Under the pieces are notes generated by a model. That model was not told the DNA's origin. It made no database searches and was given only the letters and a program-made list of their open reading frames with translations. Both the position numbers and the translations under genes were made by a program. A DNA stretch of 64,000 bases from contig JAWLAE010000005.1 of NCBI GenBank assembly GCA_041395625.1, positions 186,001-250,000 on the forward strand, given 5' to 3'. Of this stretch, positions 50,483-57,877 are shown piece after piece (within the stretch, counting starts at the first letter, position 1; the number at the start of each line of letters is the position of its first letter). Source of the DNA: CADEED01 sp041395625. Lineage in GTDB: Bacteria; Pseudomonadota; Gammaproteobacteria; Steroidobacterales; Steroidobacteraceae.

Positions 50483-51517
50483 ATGAGCCCACGTACTGGA
50501 GTGCGGACAGGACTAGTGTTGCTCGCGCTGGCGGCGGTCGCCACCGTGCTGGCGGGCTTTGCGCGGTTCGCCTGGCTGGCCGATCTGGCGGTCAATTTCA
50601 GGCTCCACTTCGCGCTTGCAGCACTCGCCGCCGCCGCACTGCTGGCCATCGGTCGATCCTGGCGTGGTGTCGCGTCTGCGGGTCTCGTATTGCTGGTGAA
50701 CGCATGGTACATCGCAGTGTCGATTGAAGCGCCGCAGCAGAGTGTGCGGGTTTGGGGTGGTCAGACGGCCCATGCATCCAGCAGTGCACCGAATACCAAC
50801 AGCCGCCCACCTCTGGCGGTGCGTATCGCCGCTGCCAATGTGTTTCACAGCAATCACGAGTTCACGCGTCTGTTCGACTGGCTACGCGCTGAGCAGCCGG
50901 ATGTCATCTCGATCGAGGAGGTGTCGGCAGCCTGGCTCACGCAGCTCGTTGCGCTCGAGGCCGACTATCCGTACCGCAAGGCGTCGCCGTTCAACGGTCG
51001 CTTTCAGACCGTCATGCTGTCGCGCTGGCCGATCGACGTCGAATCAGTTCCCAGGCTGGCTACGGCCAATTCACGCAATGTCGAGGCGGTCGTTCGAGTC
51101 CGCGGCACGCCGATACGCGTGATTGCGGTGCACGCGACCTGGCCGCTGACACCTGCACATGCCGTGCGCCGCAACCGCGAGTACGCAGGCTTCGCCAGCG
51201 GCGCGCGGACCGTGCGCGAACCACTCGTGTTGATCGGTGATTTCAATTCGTCGGCGTTGTCACCGCACTTTCAGTCGACGTTGCTGGCGGACGCGGGATT
51301 GCGCTCGGCGGCCGCGGGCTATGGCTGGCAGCCCACCTGGCCGGTCGGCGTGCTGCCGCTCGGCATTCAGATCGATCACGCGCTGGTATCGCCGCAGCTC
51401 GAAGTTGTAGCGTTTCGACGCGGCCCCGAGGTCGGCTCCGACCATCGGCCGATCGTCGTCGATCTCGAGCTGCTCGACGGGCCGGCGGTCGCAGTTGCCG
51501 CGCATGCTGGTCGTTAG
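50483..51517 (+). CDS. Endonuclease/exonuclease/phosphatase (EEP) family membrane protein
   Basis: The product has 344 residues. Three N-terminal hydrophobic segments (GLVLLALAAVATVLAGFARF, LHFALAALAAAALLAIG, SAGLVLLVNAWYIAVSI) anchor it. The soluble domain is EEP-type: RIAAANVFHSN, VISIEEVSAAW (metal-binding Glu), EPLVLIGDFNSSALSPHF (GDFN) and GSDHRPIVVDLEL (SDH). Such enzymes cut phosphodiesters in nucleic acids or lipids; anchoring suggests an extracytoplasmic site of action. The 257 bases upstream (50226-50482) contain no gene, only a mildly AT-rich patch at 50315-50345. Confidence 0.9.
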   Translation: MSPRTGVRTGLVLLALAAVATVLAGFARFAWLADLAVNFRLHFALAALAAAALLAIGRSWRGVASAGLVLLVNAWYIAVSIEAPQQSVRVWGGQTAHASSSAPNTNSRPPLAVRIAAANVFHSNHEFTRLFDWLRAEQPDVISIEEVSAAWLTQLVALEADYPYRKASPFNGRFQTVMLSRWPIDVESVPRLATANSRNVEAVVRVRGTPIRVIAVHATWPLTPAHAVRRNREYAGFASGARTVREPLVLIGDFNSSALSPHFQSTLLADAGLRSAAAGYGWQPTWPVGVLPLGIQIDHALVSPQLEVVAFRRGPEVGSDHRPIVVDLELLDGPAVAVAAHAGR

Positions 51518-51538
51518 GGCGACCAAGGGGCTTCGCAA

Positions 51539-52471
51539 ATGACCAGGAGTGCATTGACCAGGCTGGCCGCAGCGATCCTGATGCTGCTCGCCGGTGTTTT
51601 CACTGGCGAATCGCTGGCCGGTGTGAGCGGCGCGCAGTCGCAGGCGGCAGAGAAGTTGTTAGCGGCGCTGGCGGTCGGCAATGCACAGGAAGTTGCCATG
51701 GCATTCCATCCCGACGAGCTGGAGGCGCTGCGAACATCGCTACTCAACCGCTTGCGTACCGAGGACGGGCAGGGTGACAGCACCATCCGCAGCCGTTTGT
51801 TCGGGCCCGGACGCTCGCTGGCCGATATCGAGAAGCTCACGGCCGTGCGTTTCTACGCGGAGCTGGCGCAGCGCCTCGAGTTGGCTGTACGGCCCTTCCA
51901 GTCGGTCAAGTGGCTGGAGGCTGTCGCCGACGGCAAACAGGTGCACGTGGTTGGGCGCGGCAAGCCACCCCGCGAGCTGGGCGACGTCGAGGTGACCGTG
52001 CTCGTCACCCTGTCACCGTACGGCAAGGGCTGGAAGGCAGCCATCCCAAGTGAGCTTCAGGCGCAGCTCGCCGATCTGATCGCGGGCCGCGACAGTCGGC
52101 CCGCCACCAGCGCACCGCCAGCCGCGGTCAAGGTACCGGCGCCGCCCCCCAGCCCCGCCGTGCTCGAGCTGTTGGACGCGGCAGAGCAGGCATTGATCGC
52201 CGGGCGCTGTACGGAGTACTACACCGTGCATATGTCGCCCAACTTCCGCCGCACGACCTCGGCCAGCGCGCAGCGGAGCCTCGTCAAGGCTTGCGAGCGC
52301 AGCGACAATACGCGCGAGACGCTCGTTTCCGGCCTGCGTATCGTGCGTGGCATTGCGCCACAGCTGGAAGCGGGTGGCAAACGTGCCATCTACGATGTCA
52401 GCAATCAGGGCTTGCCATACCCGCGCTTCGTGCTGGAGCAGGTCGGTGAGCGCTGGTACATCGCCGAGTGA
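51539..52471 (+). CDS. Exported protein of unknown function
   Basis: The product has 310 residues. The start has AAGGGG upstream. A signal peptide (RLAAAILMLLAGVFTGESLA) is cut near 28. The mature part begins with GAQSQAAEKLLAALAVGNA and has a helix-rich first half, then an Ala/Pro linker (SAPPAAVKVPAPPPSPA near 190-205) and a second domain with ALIAGRCTEYYTVHMSPNFR and YDVSNQGLPYPRFVLEQVGE RWYIAE as its end. This resembles DUF-type periplasmic proteins that score gut or stress phenotypes only loosely; I recognise no family. The GNAT gene follows 25 bases later. Confidence 0.7.
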   Translation: MTRSALTRLAAAILMLLAGVFTGESLAGVSGAQSQAAEKLLAALAVGNAQEVAMAFHPDELEALRTSLLNRLRTEDGQGDSTIRSRLFGPGRSLADIEKLTAVRFYAELAQRLELAVRPFQSVKWLEAVADGKQVHVVGRGKPPRELGDVEVTVLVTLSPYGKGWKAAIPSELQAQLADLIAGRDSRPATSAPPAAVKVPAPPPSPAVLELLDAAEQALIAGRCTEYYTVHMSPNFRRTTSASAQRSLVKACERSDNTRETLVSGLRIVRGIAPQLEAGGKRAIYDVSNQGLPYPRFVLEQVGERWYIAE

Positions 52472-52496
52472 GTGCACGTTGCGCGCAACGACCGAC

Positions 52497-52991
52497 ATGC
52501 TGACTATTCGCACGGCCGGCCCGGCGGACGCTGACAGTGTGGCGATGCTGGTGCGCGAGCTGGCCGACTATGAACGAATGAGCAGCGCTGCGCGCGCTAC
52601 CGCTGCCGACTTTCGTCGCGAGCTCGAGCTGCCGGCGCCCGTGGTACGCGTGCTGTTGGCGGAACAGGGTGGCGAGTTGGCCGCATTCGCTTTGTATTTC
52701 TTCAACTTCTCGACTTTCGTCGGCCGTCGAGGTCTGTATCTCGAGGATCTTTTCGTGCGCCCCGCATTCCGTCGCCAGGGAGTCGGACTCGCGCTGTTCG
52801 CCGCACTCGCGCGGGAGGCCGAAGCACACCAGTGTGGCCGCATGGAGTGGGCGGTGCTCGATTGGAACGAGCCGGCGATCCGCTTCTACCAAAGCCTCGG
52901 TGCAGAGCCGCTCGACGAATGGCGCGTCTTTCGTCTCACGCCGCCCGCCATCGCAGCGCTCAGCGCCCGAGCGCGCCGAACACCTTCTTGA
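52497..52991 (+). CDS. GNAT family N-acetyltransferase
   Basis: The product has 164 residues from ATG 52497. The fold is clear from IRTAGPADADSVAMLVREL (helix 1 region), LAAFALYFFNFSTFVGRRGL and the acetyl-CoA site LEDLFVRPAFRRQGVGLALF (RxxGxG-type loop). EWAVLDWNEPAIRFYQSLGA is the usual beta-6/helix-4 segment. It is closest in style to diamine/spermidine N-acetyltransferases; the substrate is unknown. Its 3' end overlaps the convergent DUF4197 gene by 32 bases. Confidence 0.92.
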   Translation: MLTIRTAGPADADSVAMLVRELADYERMSSAARATAADFRRELELPAPVVRVLLAEQGGELAAFALYFFNFSTFVGRRGLYLEDLFVRPAFRRQGVGLALFAALAREAEAHQCGRMEWAVLDWNEPAIRFYQSLGAEPLDEWRVFRLTPPAIAALSARARRTPS

Positions 52992-53670
52992 GTATCGAGC
53001 TCGACTGACCGAGCGGATCTTTGCGGATCGCCGCTTCTTCCTTCGCCATCACCAGGAACAGGCCGTCGAGCGCCTTGTGAGTCACATAGCTGTCGAGTTC
53101 GGCATCTTGCGAATCGATCAGGCCGAATTGCGACAGTTTGCCGGCGACCTCGTTGTAGCGTTGCGAGAGTTCCACCTTGCTGGTCTCGCGGCCGACGATC
53201 GGCAGAAAGCGTGCCGTGAGTTTCTCGGTCATCGTCGTGCGGAAGTACTGGGTCGCGGAATCCTCGCCCCCGGTCAGGATGCCGACCGCATCCGTTACTG
53301 ACATCTGTTTGATGGCATCGACGAACAGGCCTTTGGCTGCCGGGACTGCCGCTTCCGCCGCGCGGTTCATCGCCGTGATCAGTTCGTCGCTCTGTTTGTT
53401 GAGCCCGAGCATTTCGAGCATCCGCTGCGCTTTCTCCAGCTTGCCTGGCAGGGGAATGCGTACCTCCGGATTACCGAGAAAGCCATCGGACTGGCCGAGT
53501 TGCCCGATCGCCGCCTGTGCCGCCTGGGTCAGTGCGGTCTTCAGCCCACTGGTCTGCTCGGAGGTCGTTAGTTTATCGATTGCCCCGACAGCCAGCGCCG
53601 TACTCGCGAGGAGCGCTAGCGCAACGCTCGTCAGCACGCTACGCCAAATCTTTACAGGATGGGTTTTCAT
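52960..53670 (-). CDS. DUF4197 domain protein, exported
   Basis: The product has 236 residues from ATG 53670. A signal peptide (VLTSVALALLASTALAVGAI) is cut near 28. The mature part has the DUF4197 pattern: LKTALTQAAQAAIGQLGQSD, NPEVRIPLPGKLEKAQRML, DELITAMNRAAEAAVPAAKG, VTDAVGILTGGEDSATQYFR and the conserved DSYVTHKALDGLF near the end. The function of the family is unknown. The longer frame to 53709 adds 13 residues without support. It is convergent with the GNAT gene (32-base overlap) and divergent from the lipocalin gene. Confidence 0.9.
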   Translation of the reverse strand: MKTHPVKIWRSVLTSVALALLASTALAVGAIDKLTTSEQTSGLKTALTQAAQAAIGQLGQSDGFLGNPEVRIPLPGKLEKAQRMLEMLGLNKQSDELITAMNRAAEAAVPAAKGLFVDAIKQMSVTDAVGILTGGEDSATQYFRTTMTEKLTARFLPIVGRETSKVELSQRYNEVAGKLSQFGLIDSQDAELDSYVTHKALDGLFLVMAKEEAAIRKDPLGQSSSILKKVFGALGR

Positions 53671-53822
53671 GCTGCCTAAGATAGTACACACCACGGCCAT
53701 TGAGGGCACGCACGGTTGGGCGTTACCCTCACATCCCGGTCAACTGGTAAAGGGCACCTTACTGCTGCATGCTTGCGCATGCAAACAGGCTGCGGCCTAC
53801 GACGAGGATATTGCAGGTACGG

Positions 53823-54383
53823 ATGACAGAGGCCTTGCGACCAAAACGATTTCTACCACTGCTGGCGATGGTCGTCTCTGCTTGCGTGACCGGTGCTTGC
53901 GTGACTGGTCCGCAGGACCGTATTCCCGCTCATCCGCGGGTCGATCTGCCGCGCTTCATGGGCGACTGGTATGTCATCGCGAGCATTCCGACGCGACTGG
54001 AGCGCGGTGCCCACAACGCGGTGGAGTCCTATCGGCTGGACGTCGACGGCACCATCGCCACGACCTTCACATTTCGCGACGGCGCCTTCGACGGGCCCGA
54101 GCGCCGCTATGAGCCCCGTGGGGTGGTGCGTCCGAATACTGGCAACGCCGTATGGGGAATGCGCTTCTTCTGGTATTTCCCTGTAAAGTGGGAATATGTC
54201 GTTGCGTGTGTCGATGAGGACTATACGCAGACGATCATTGCGCGTAGCGCGCGCGACTATGTCTGGATCATGGCTCGAAAGCCGCAGATTCCAGCGGCCG
54301 ATTACGCGGCATTGGTCGAGCGTGTGCGTAAACTGGGTTACGACACGTCGCGACTCGAGCGCGTGCCACAGCAGTGGCAGTAG
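53823..54383 (+). CDS. Lipocalin family lipoprotein (Blc-like)
   Basis: The product has 186 residues from ATG 53823. A lipobox-type leader (LLAMVVSACVTGACVTG) ends near residue 25, with two candidate Cys. The lipocalin signature is LPRFMGDWYVIASIPTRLER (GxWY), and EYVVACVDEDYTQTIIARSA with DYVWIMARKPQI are the second and third conserved regions. Blc-like lipoproteins sit in the outer membrane and bind phospholipids. The frame from 53769 is extended upstream without a ribosome site. It is followed 70 bases later by dodecin. Confidence 0.9.
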   Translation: MTEALRPKRFLPLLAMVVSACVTGACVTGPQDRIPAHPRVDLPRFMGDWYVIASIPTRLERGAHNAVESYRLDVDGTIATTFTFRDGAFDGPERRYEPRGVVRPNTGNAVWGMRFFWYFPVKWEYVVACVDEDYTQTIIARSARDYVWIMARKPQIPAADYAALVERVRKLGYDTSRLERVPQQWQ

Positions 54384-54453
54384 CATCTCGAGCTGGCAAC
54401 GCTAACTAACCATTCGACCTGCAATCAAGCCAACAGACAAGAGAGGAACTCAT

Positions 54454-54657
54454 ATGTCAGTAGCCCGTGTTACGGAAATCTCTTCCGCTTCCAAGAAGAG
54501 CTTCGAGGACGCCATGGAGGCCGGCCTCAAGCGTGCCACCAAGACCCTGAAGAACGTGACGGCAGCCTGGATCGCGTCACAGGAAGTCATTCTCAAGGAC
54601 AACAAGATCACCGAATATCGCGTGCGCATGAAGGTCACTTTCATTCTGGCGAAATAG
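54454..54657 (+). CDS. Dodecin, flavin-binding protein
   Basis: The product has 67 residues, the standard dodecin length. The start is preceded by AAGAGAGGAA. The sequence MSVARVTEISSASKKSFEDA begins as in dodecins, and AWIASQEVILKDNKITEYRV carries the Trp that stacks on flavin and the following Gln/Glu. Dodecins form hollow dodecamers that store or buffer FMN or riboflavin. It is a single gene with a strong inverted repeat at 54683-54718 behind it. Confidence 0.95.
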   Translation: MSVARVTEISSASKKSFEDAMEAGLKRATKTLKNVTAAWIASQEVILKDNKITEYRVRMKVTFILAK

Positions 54658-54682
54658 CGGTTGTTGTCGGCTAGATGAGCGA

Positions 54683-54718
54683 GCGCGGTGTGCCGATCCA
54701 ACGATGGACACACCGCGC
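54683..54718 (+). other. Strong inverted repeat between dodecin and rhodanese genes
   Basis: GCGCGGTGTG (54683-54692) and CACACCGCGC (54709-54718) pair perfectly over 10 bases. Inside, TCCA and TGGA add 4 more base pairs around an ACGA loop, with a four-base bulge CCGA. It could end dodecin transcription, though no T-run follows, or be a protein or RNA switch for the rhodanese gene that starts 42 bases later. Confidence 0.6.
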
Positions 54719-54759
54719 ATCCATCGATGCCCAGTGTGGATCAGCTCGGGAGTTGAGTC

Positions 54760-55251
54760 ATGAGACAAGCTATGTCACCACCACGCGTCTTCCTGTCCAC
54801 GATGGTTGGGGCGGCGCTGGCAATCAGTGCAAGTACAGTCGGCTTCGCACAGGATCAGGCGGCCGCAGCTGCGCCGGCTGCAACTGCAGCGCAACCTGCG
54901 CCACAATTCGGTGACAGTGCGCCAACCATTTCACAGCAGGATTTCCTCGCGCTGGCCGATGAATCGCAGCCCTTGCTGGTGCTGGACGTGCGCACACCGG
55001 AGGAATTCGCGGCAGCTCATGTGCCCGGCGCCATCAACATTCCGCACGACAAGTTGGCCGCACGCATCGATGAACTGACTGGCGCAAGCGACCAGGTGAT
55101 CGTTGTTTATTGTCGTAGCGGCCGTCGCTCAGCCCTGGCGCTGACCACTCTGCACGACGCGGGTTTCAAGAATCTGCGGCATCTCGAGGGTGATTTCCTC
55201 GCCTGGAAGGCCGCGGATCGTCCGGTTGAAGAGGCCGCTCCAGCTCCATGA
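54760..55251 (+). CDS. Exported rhodanese-like protein
   Basis: The product has 163 residues. A signal peptide (STMVGAALAISASTVGFAQD) is cut near 30, then an Ala/Pro linker. The rhodanese domain shows LLVLDVRTPEEFAAAHVPGA then INIPHDKLAARI, and the active-site loop VVYCRSGRRSALA with Cys, so sulfur transfer is likely possible. The C-terminal LEGDFLAWKAADRPVEE fits the family. It is probably periplasmic. Its 3' end overlaps the convergent DhaL-DegV gene by 86 bases. Confidence 0.92.
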   Translation: MRQAMSPPRVFLSTMVGAALAISASTVGFAQDQAAAAAPAATAAQPAPQFGDSAPTISQQDFLALADESQPLLVLDVRTPEEFAAAHVPGAINIPHDKLAARIDELTGASDQVIVVYCRSGRRSALALTTLHDAGFKNLRHLEGDFLAWKAADRPVEEAAPAP

Positions 55252-57046
55252 TGGCGGCTACGAGCGTGCCGGGGCCGCCGTGCACGCCGAGTGCGGTGCC
55301 CAACGCCAGCAAATGCTGGGCTTCGACCTGCGGCTGAGTGGTGGCTATCGCCTGCAGCAATTCCCGGCCGCTCGCTTCGGCGTCGCCATGGCCCACGGCC
55401 ACCCAGTAACGGCGATCTGGCCGCATCCGCCGTCGCAGCTTGTCCGCGAATCGCTGGATGAGCCTATGCCGCCCCCAGATTGCTGCGGTTACGGTCACAC
55501 GGCCGTCGGGTCGCACACCGAGCACGATCGCCAAGCGCAGCGCCTTGGCCAACAACTTGAACAACCGCGGGACGCGTCCGCCGCGCACGGCGTAGTCGAG
55601 CCTTGGTAGCAACGCGAGCGTGGTAGTGGCAGCGCGGGCTGAGTCGACTGCGGCCATGACAGTCTGCAGATCGGCGCCGCTCTTGGCGCATTCGGCCGCC
55701 CGCATTGCGAGCAGCCCCTGGCCCAACGATACCGTGCGGCTGTCTATCACTCGTATGCGATCCGTCGACACGCGCTGCGCAGCCGTTACCGCGGCGTTGA
55801 ACGTGCCACTGACGCGCGAGCTCACGCAGATCGACACCACATCATGGAAATGTGAGGTCAGAAACTCGAACAGCCGCCGGAAATCACCTGGCGGTGGCTG
55901 TGAAGTTTGCGGATGGACCGGATTCGCGGCGAGTTCCCGGTAGAACTCAGCTGGCGTGAGCGTTACCTTGTCTAGGTAGCTGTGCGAGCCGAAATGCACC
56001 CGCATCGGGACGACGTGCAGGTCCAGGCGCTCGAGGGCATCATCGGGCAGGTCCGCTGCGGAGTCCGTGACGATCACGACGCGCTGTGTGTGTCCGTGAT
56101 GTGCGGCGTGCTGCTGCGCCAGCATGTCGTCGGCCTTCTGGCCCGATACGGCGCCGTAGCGCTCGACAGTTGCAAACAACGACTGCGGGTCGTTCGTATG
56201 TAGATGCACCCGGGTCTTGCGGTTGCTGCCCGCCACCACCAGGCTGGCGCCCTGCGCCGACAGCTCTTCGCGCAAGCGACGCTGATCGATTGCCACACCA
56301 GTGACGATGCACTCGGCACAGTACTGGTAGTGTCCGTCGAACGCGGCGGCGGGTGCCTGCTCCGAGTGCATCGTGTAGTCCAGCACCGGCCGATCTCCCG
56401 TCTCGCCGGTTGAATAATAGTGCGCCATGCCAGCGATGATGGCGACGAAACCGGCGGCGCCAGCGTCCACCACGTTGGCCGAGCGCATTTCCGGCAGGCC
56501 GTCGCGGGTCGCGGCGAGCGCCGCTTCCAGTCGCGGCAGGACCGCCGCATGCAAGTCGCGCCAGTTCTCGTCATTGCCAGCAGTGCGCGCCGCATCGCTC
56601 GCGAGCGCGAGTTCCTGAATGAGGGTGAGTATCGTGCCTTCGCGTGGTTCGTTGAGCGCGCCACGCGCATAGTCCGTTGCGCTGCGCAACGCAGCTAACC
56701 ACTCTGGTATGCTGATCACCGGCAGGTGCTCGGTAGCGTCTGCCAGACCTTGCATGAACTGGGCGAGTATCGCACCGGAATTGCCGCGCGCGCCATCGAG
56801 CGCGGCGTCGGCAACTCGTACCAACAAGGCGCCGGCGCCTGGTTCCGGCTGGGCGTCCAATATGCCGAGCATGGCGGCACAGGTCATCGACATGTTCGTC
56901 CCGGTGTCACCGTCCGGAACTGGGAAGACGTTGATCTTGTTCAAATGGTCAGTGACCGTGAACAATCGGTAGATGCCGGCGCGCAGTGCGGCACTCAGTT
57001 GAGCAGCATCGAGCACGGCCGTTGGGACGGCAGCCGCAACTGCCAA
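55166..57046 (-). CDS. DhaL-DegV fusion protein (FakA-FakB-like)
   Basis: The product has 626 residues, a fusion of two proteins that are separate in Firmicutes. Residues 1-210 form a DhaL/FakA-type kinase domain: KINVFPVPDGDTGTNMSMTC, ALDGARGNSGAILAQFMQGL and NVVDAGAAGFVAIIAGM. Residues 335-600 form a DegV domain, which binds fatty acids: VVIVTDSAADLPDDAL, TSQPPPGDFRRLFEFL, SSRVSGTFNAAVTAAQR and VRVIDSRTVSLGQGLL-type. FakA phosphorylates fatty acids bound to FakB. The fusion suggests a one-chain fatty acid kinase. It overlaps the rhodanese gene by 86 bases at its 3' end and lies 3 bases after GspB. Confidence 0.88.
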   Translation of the reverse strand: MAVAAAVPTAVLDAAQLSAALRAGIYRLFTVTDHLNKINVFPVPDGDTGTNMSMTCAAMLGILDAQPEPGAGALLVRVADAALDGARGNSGAILAQFMQGLADATEHLPVISIPEWLAALRSATDYARGALNEPREGTILTLIQELALASDAARTAGNDENWRDLHAAVLPRLEAALAATRDGLPEMRSANVVDAGAAGFVAIIAGMAHYYSTGETGDRPVLDYTMHSEQAPAAAFDGHYQYCAECIVTGVAIDQRRLREELSAQGASLVVAGSNRKTRVHLHTNDPQSLFATVERYGAVSGQKADDMLAQQHAAHHGHTQRVVIVTDSAADLPDDALERLDLHVVPMRVHFGSHSYLDKVTLTPAEFYRELAANPVHPQTSQPPPGDFRRLFEFLTSHFHDVVSICVSSRVSGTFNAAVTAAQRVSTDRIRVIDSRTVSLGQGLLAMRAAECAKSGADLQTVMAAVDSARAATTTLALLPRLDYAVRGGRVPRLFKLLAKALRLAIVLGVRPDGRVTVTAAIWGRHRLIQRFADKLRRRMRPDRRYWVAVGHGDAEASGRELLQAIATTQPQVEAQHLLALGTALGVHGGPGTLVAAIMELERPLQPDDPRPSRRGNHPRDAADS

Positions 57047-57049
57047 CGC

Positions 57050-57874
57050 CTATTCGCTCTGTAGCTGAAAGCGGGTGCCGCGGAACGAGAGCACGGCACC
57101 TGTTGGCGTGATCGATTCGACGCGCACGCCATCGGGCAGTGCTTCGCCCTCCCGAAGCTTGCGCATGTTGATGAACACGAAGCGCTCAGCCGGGTTGTTA
57201 GCGTAGACATGCAGGTCGAGCCGCAGATCTGGAACGCGCGCCTGGCCACTCGTCACCACCTCGTCCCGGGTTGGGATGTCGCCAGCTTTGTTGCGGGCGT
57301 TCCGCGCCGCTGTGTCTGCCGAGACCGCTGGAGCGTAGTCTGCCGGGTTGTAGTCTGGCGGAATGGATTGCGCACCGGCAGCCAGCACCGGCTCTTCGAC
57401 CAGTGGTGGCGCCGAGCTCGGCGCCACGATGCCACCCGGATCGAGTGACTGCGGCACTTGTCCGAAGGGTGTCTGGCCCGGACCGACCGTCACGTTGGGC
57501 GCAGTCACGCCGCTTGGCACGGTCACGGTGACAGTCGCGACGCCGGCCGGATTGTTGGTCGCACCGCCGATCGTCACCGAATCAGCCGTCGGTCGTGGCC
57601 GCTCCGCGACGGTTGTGGCACCGCTGCCGTCTGCTGCACGCGTGGCCGCGTCCACGTCGCCGGTCCGCTGCGCGGTTGCCTGCTCTGCAACGCCCATACG
57701 CCACAGCAGGCCGACGAATGCCAGCAAGCTCATGCCGAGCAGCACGCCGAATCCGACTGCCCAGACCGGGAAGCGCGCCCGTGGTGGCGCCACTTTCACC
57801 TCGAACATGCCCGGCGCACTTTGCCGCTGCCGGTCGTTCTCAGACTTCTTCAGCGCATCGAGAATGATCGACAT
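57050..57874 (-). CDS. gspB: General secretion pathway protein B (GspB) family
   Basis: The product has 274 residues. It begins MSIILDALKKSENDRQRQSA, the typical GspB start. A membrane anchor near 36-58 (FPVWAVGFGVLLGMSLLAFV) is followed by a Pro/Thr-rich periplasmic linker and a C-terminal GspB domain: PDLRLDLHVYANNPAERFVF then INMRKLREGEALPDG. GspB works with the ATPase GspA to place the type II secretin. It follows gspA by 3 bases. No other type II secretion gene is in this window, so the rest of the system must be elsewhere. Confidence 0.92.
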   Translation of the reverse strand: MSIILDALKKSENDRQRQSAPGMFEVKVAPPRARFPVWAVGFGVLLGMSLLAFVGLLWRMGVAEQATAQRTGDVDAATRAADGSGATTVAERPRPTADSVTIGGATNNPAGVATVTVTVPSGVTAPNVTVGPGQTPFGQVPQSLDPGGIVAPSSAPPLVEEPVLAAGAQSIPPDYNPADYAPAVSADTAARNARNKAGDIPTRDEVVTSGQARVPDLRLDLHVYANNPAERFVFINMRKLREGEALPDGVRVESITPTGAVLSFRGTRFQLQSE

Positions 57875-57877
57875 CTG

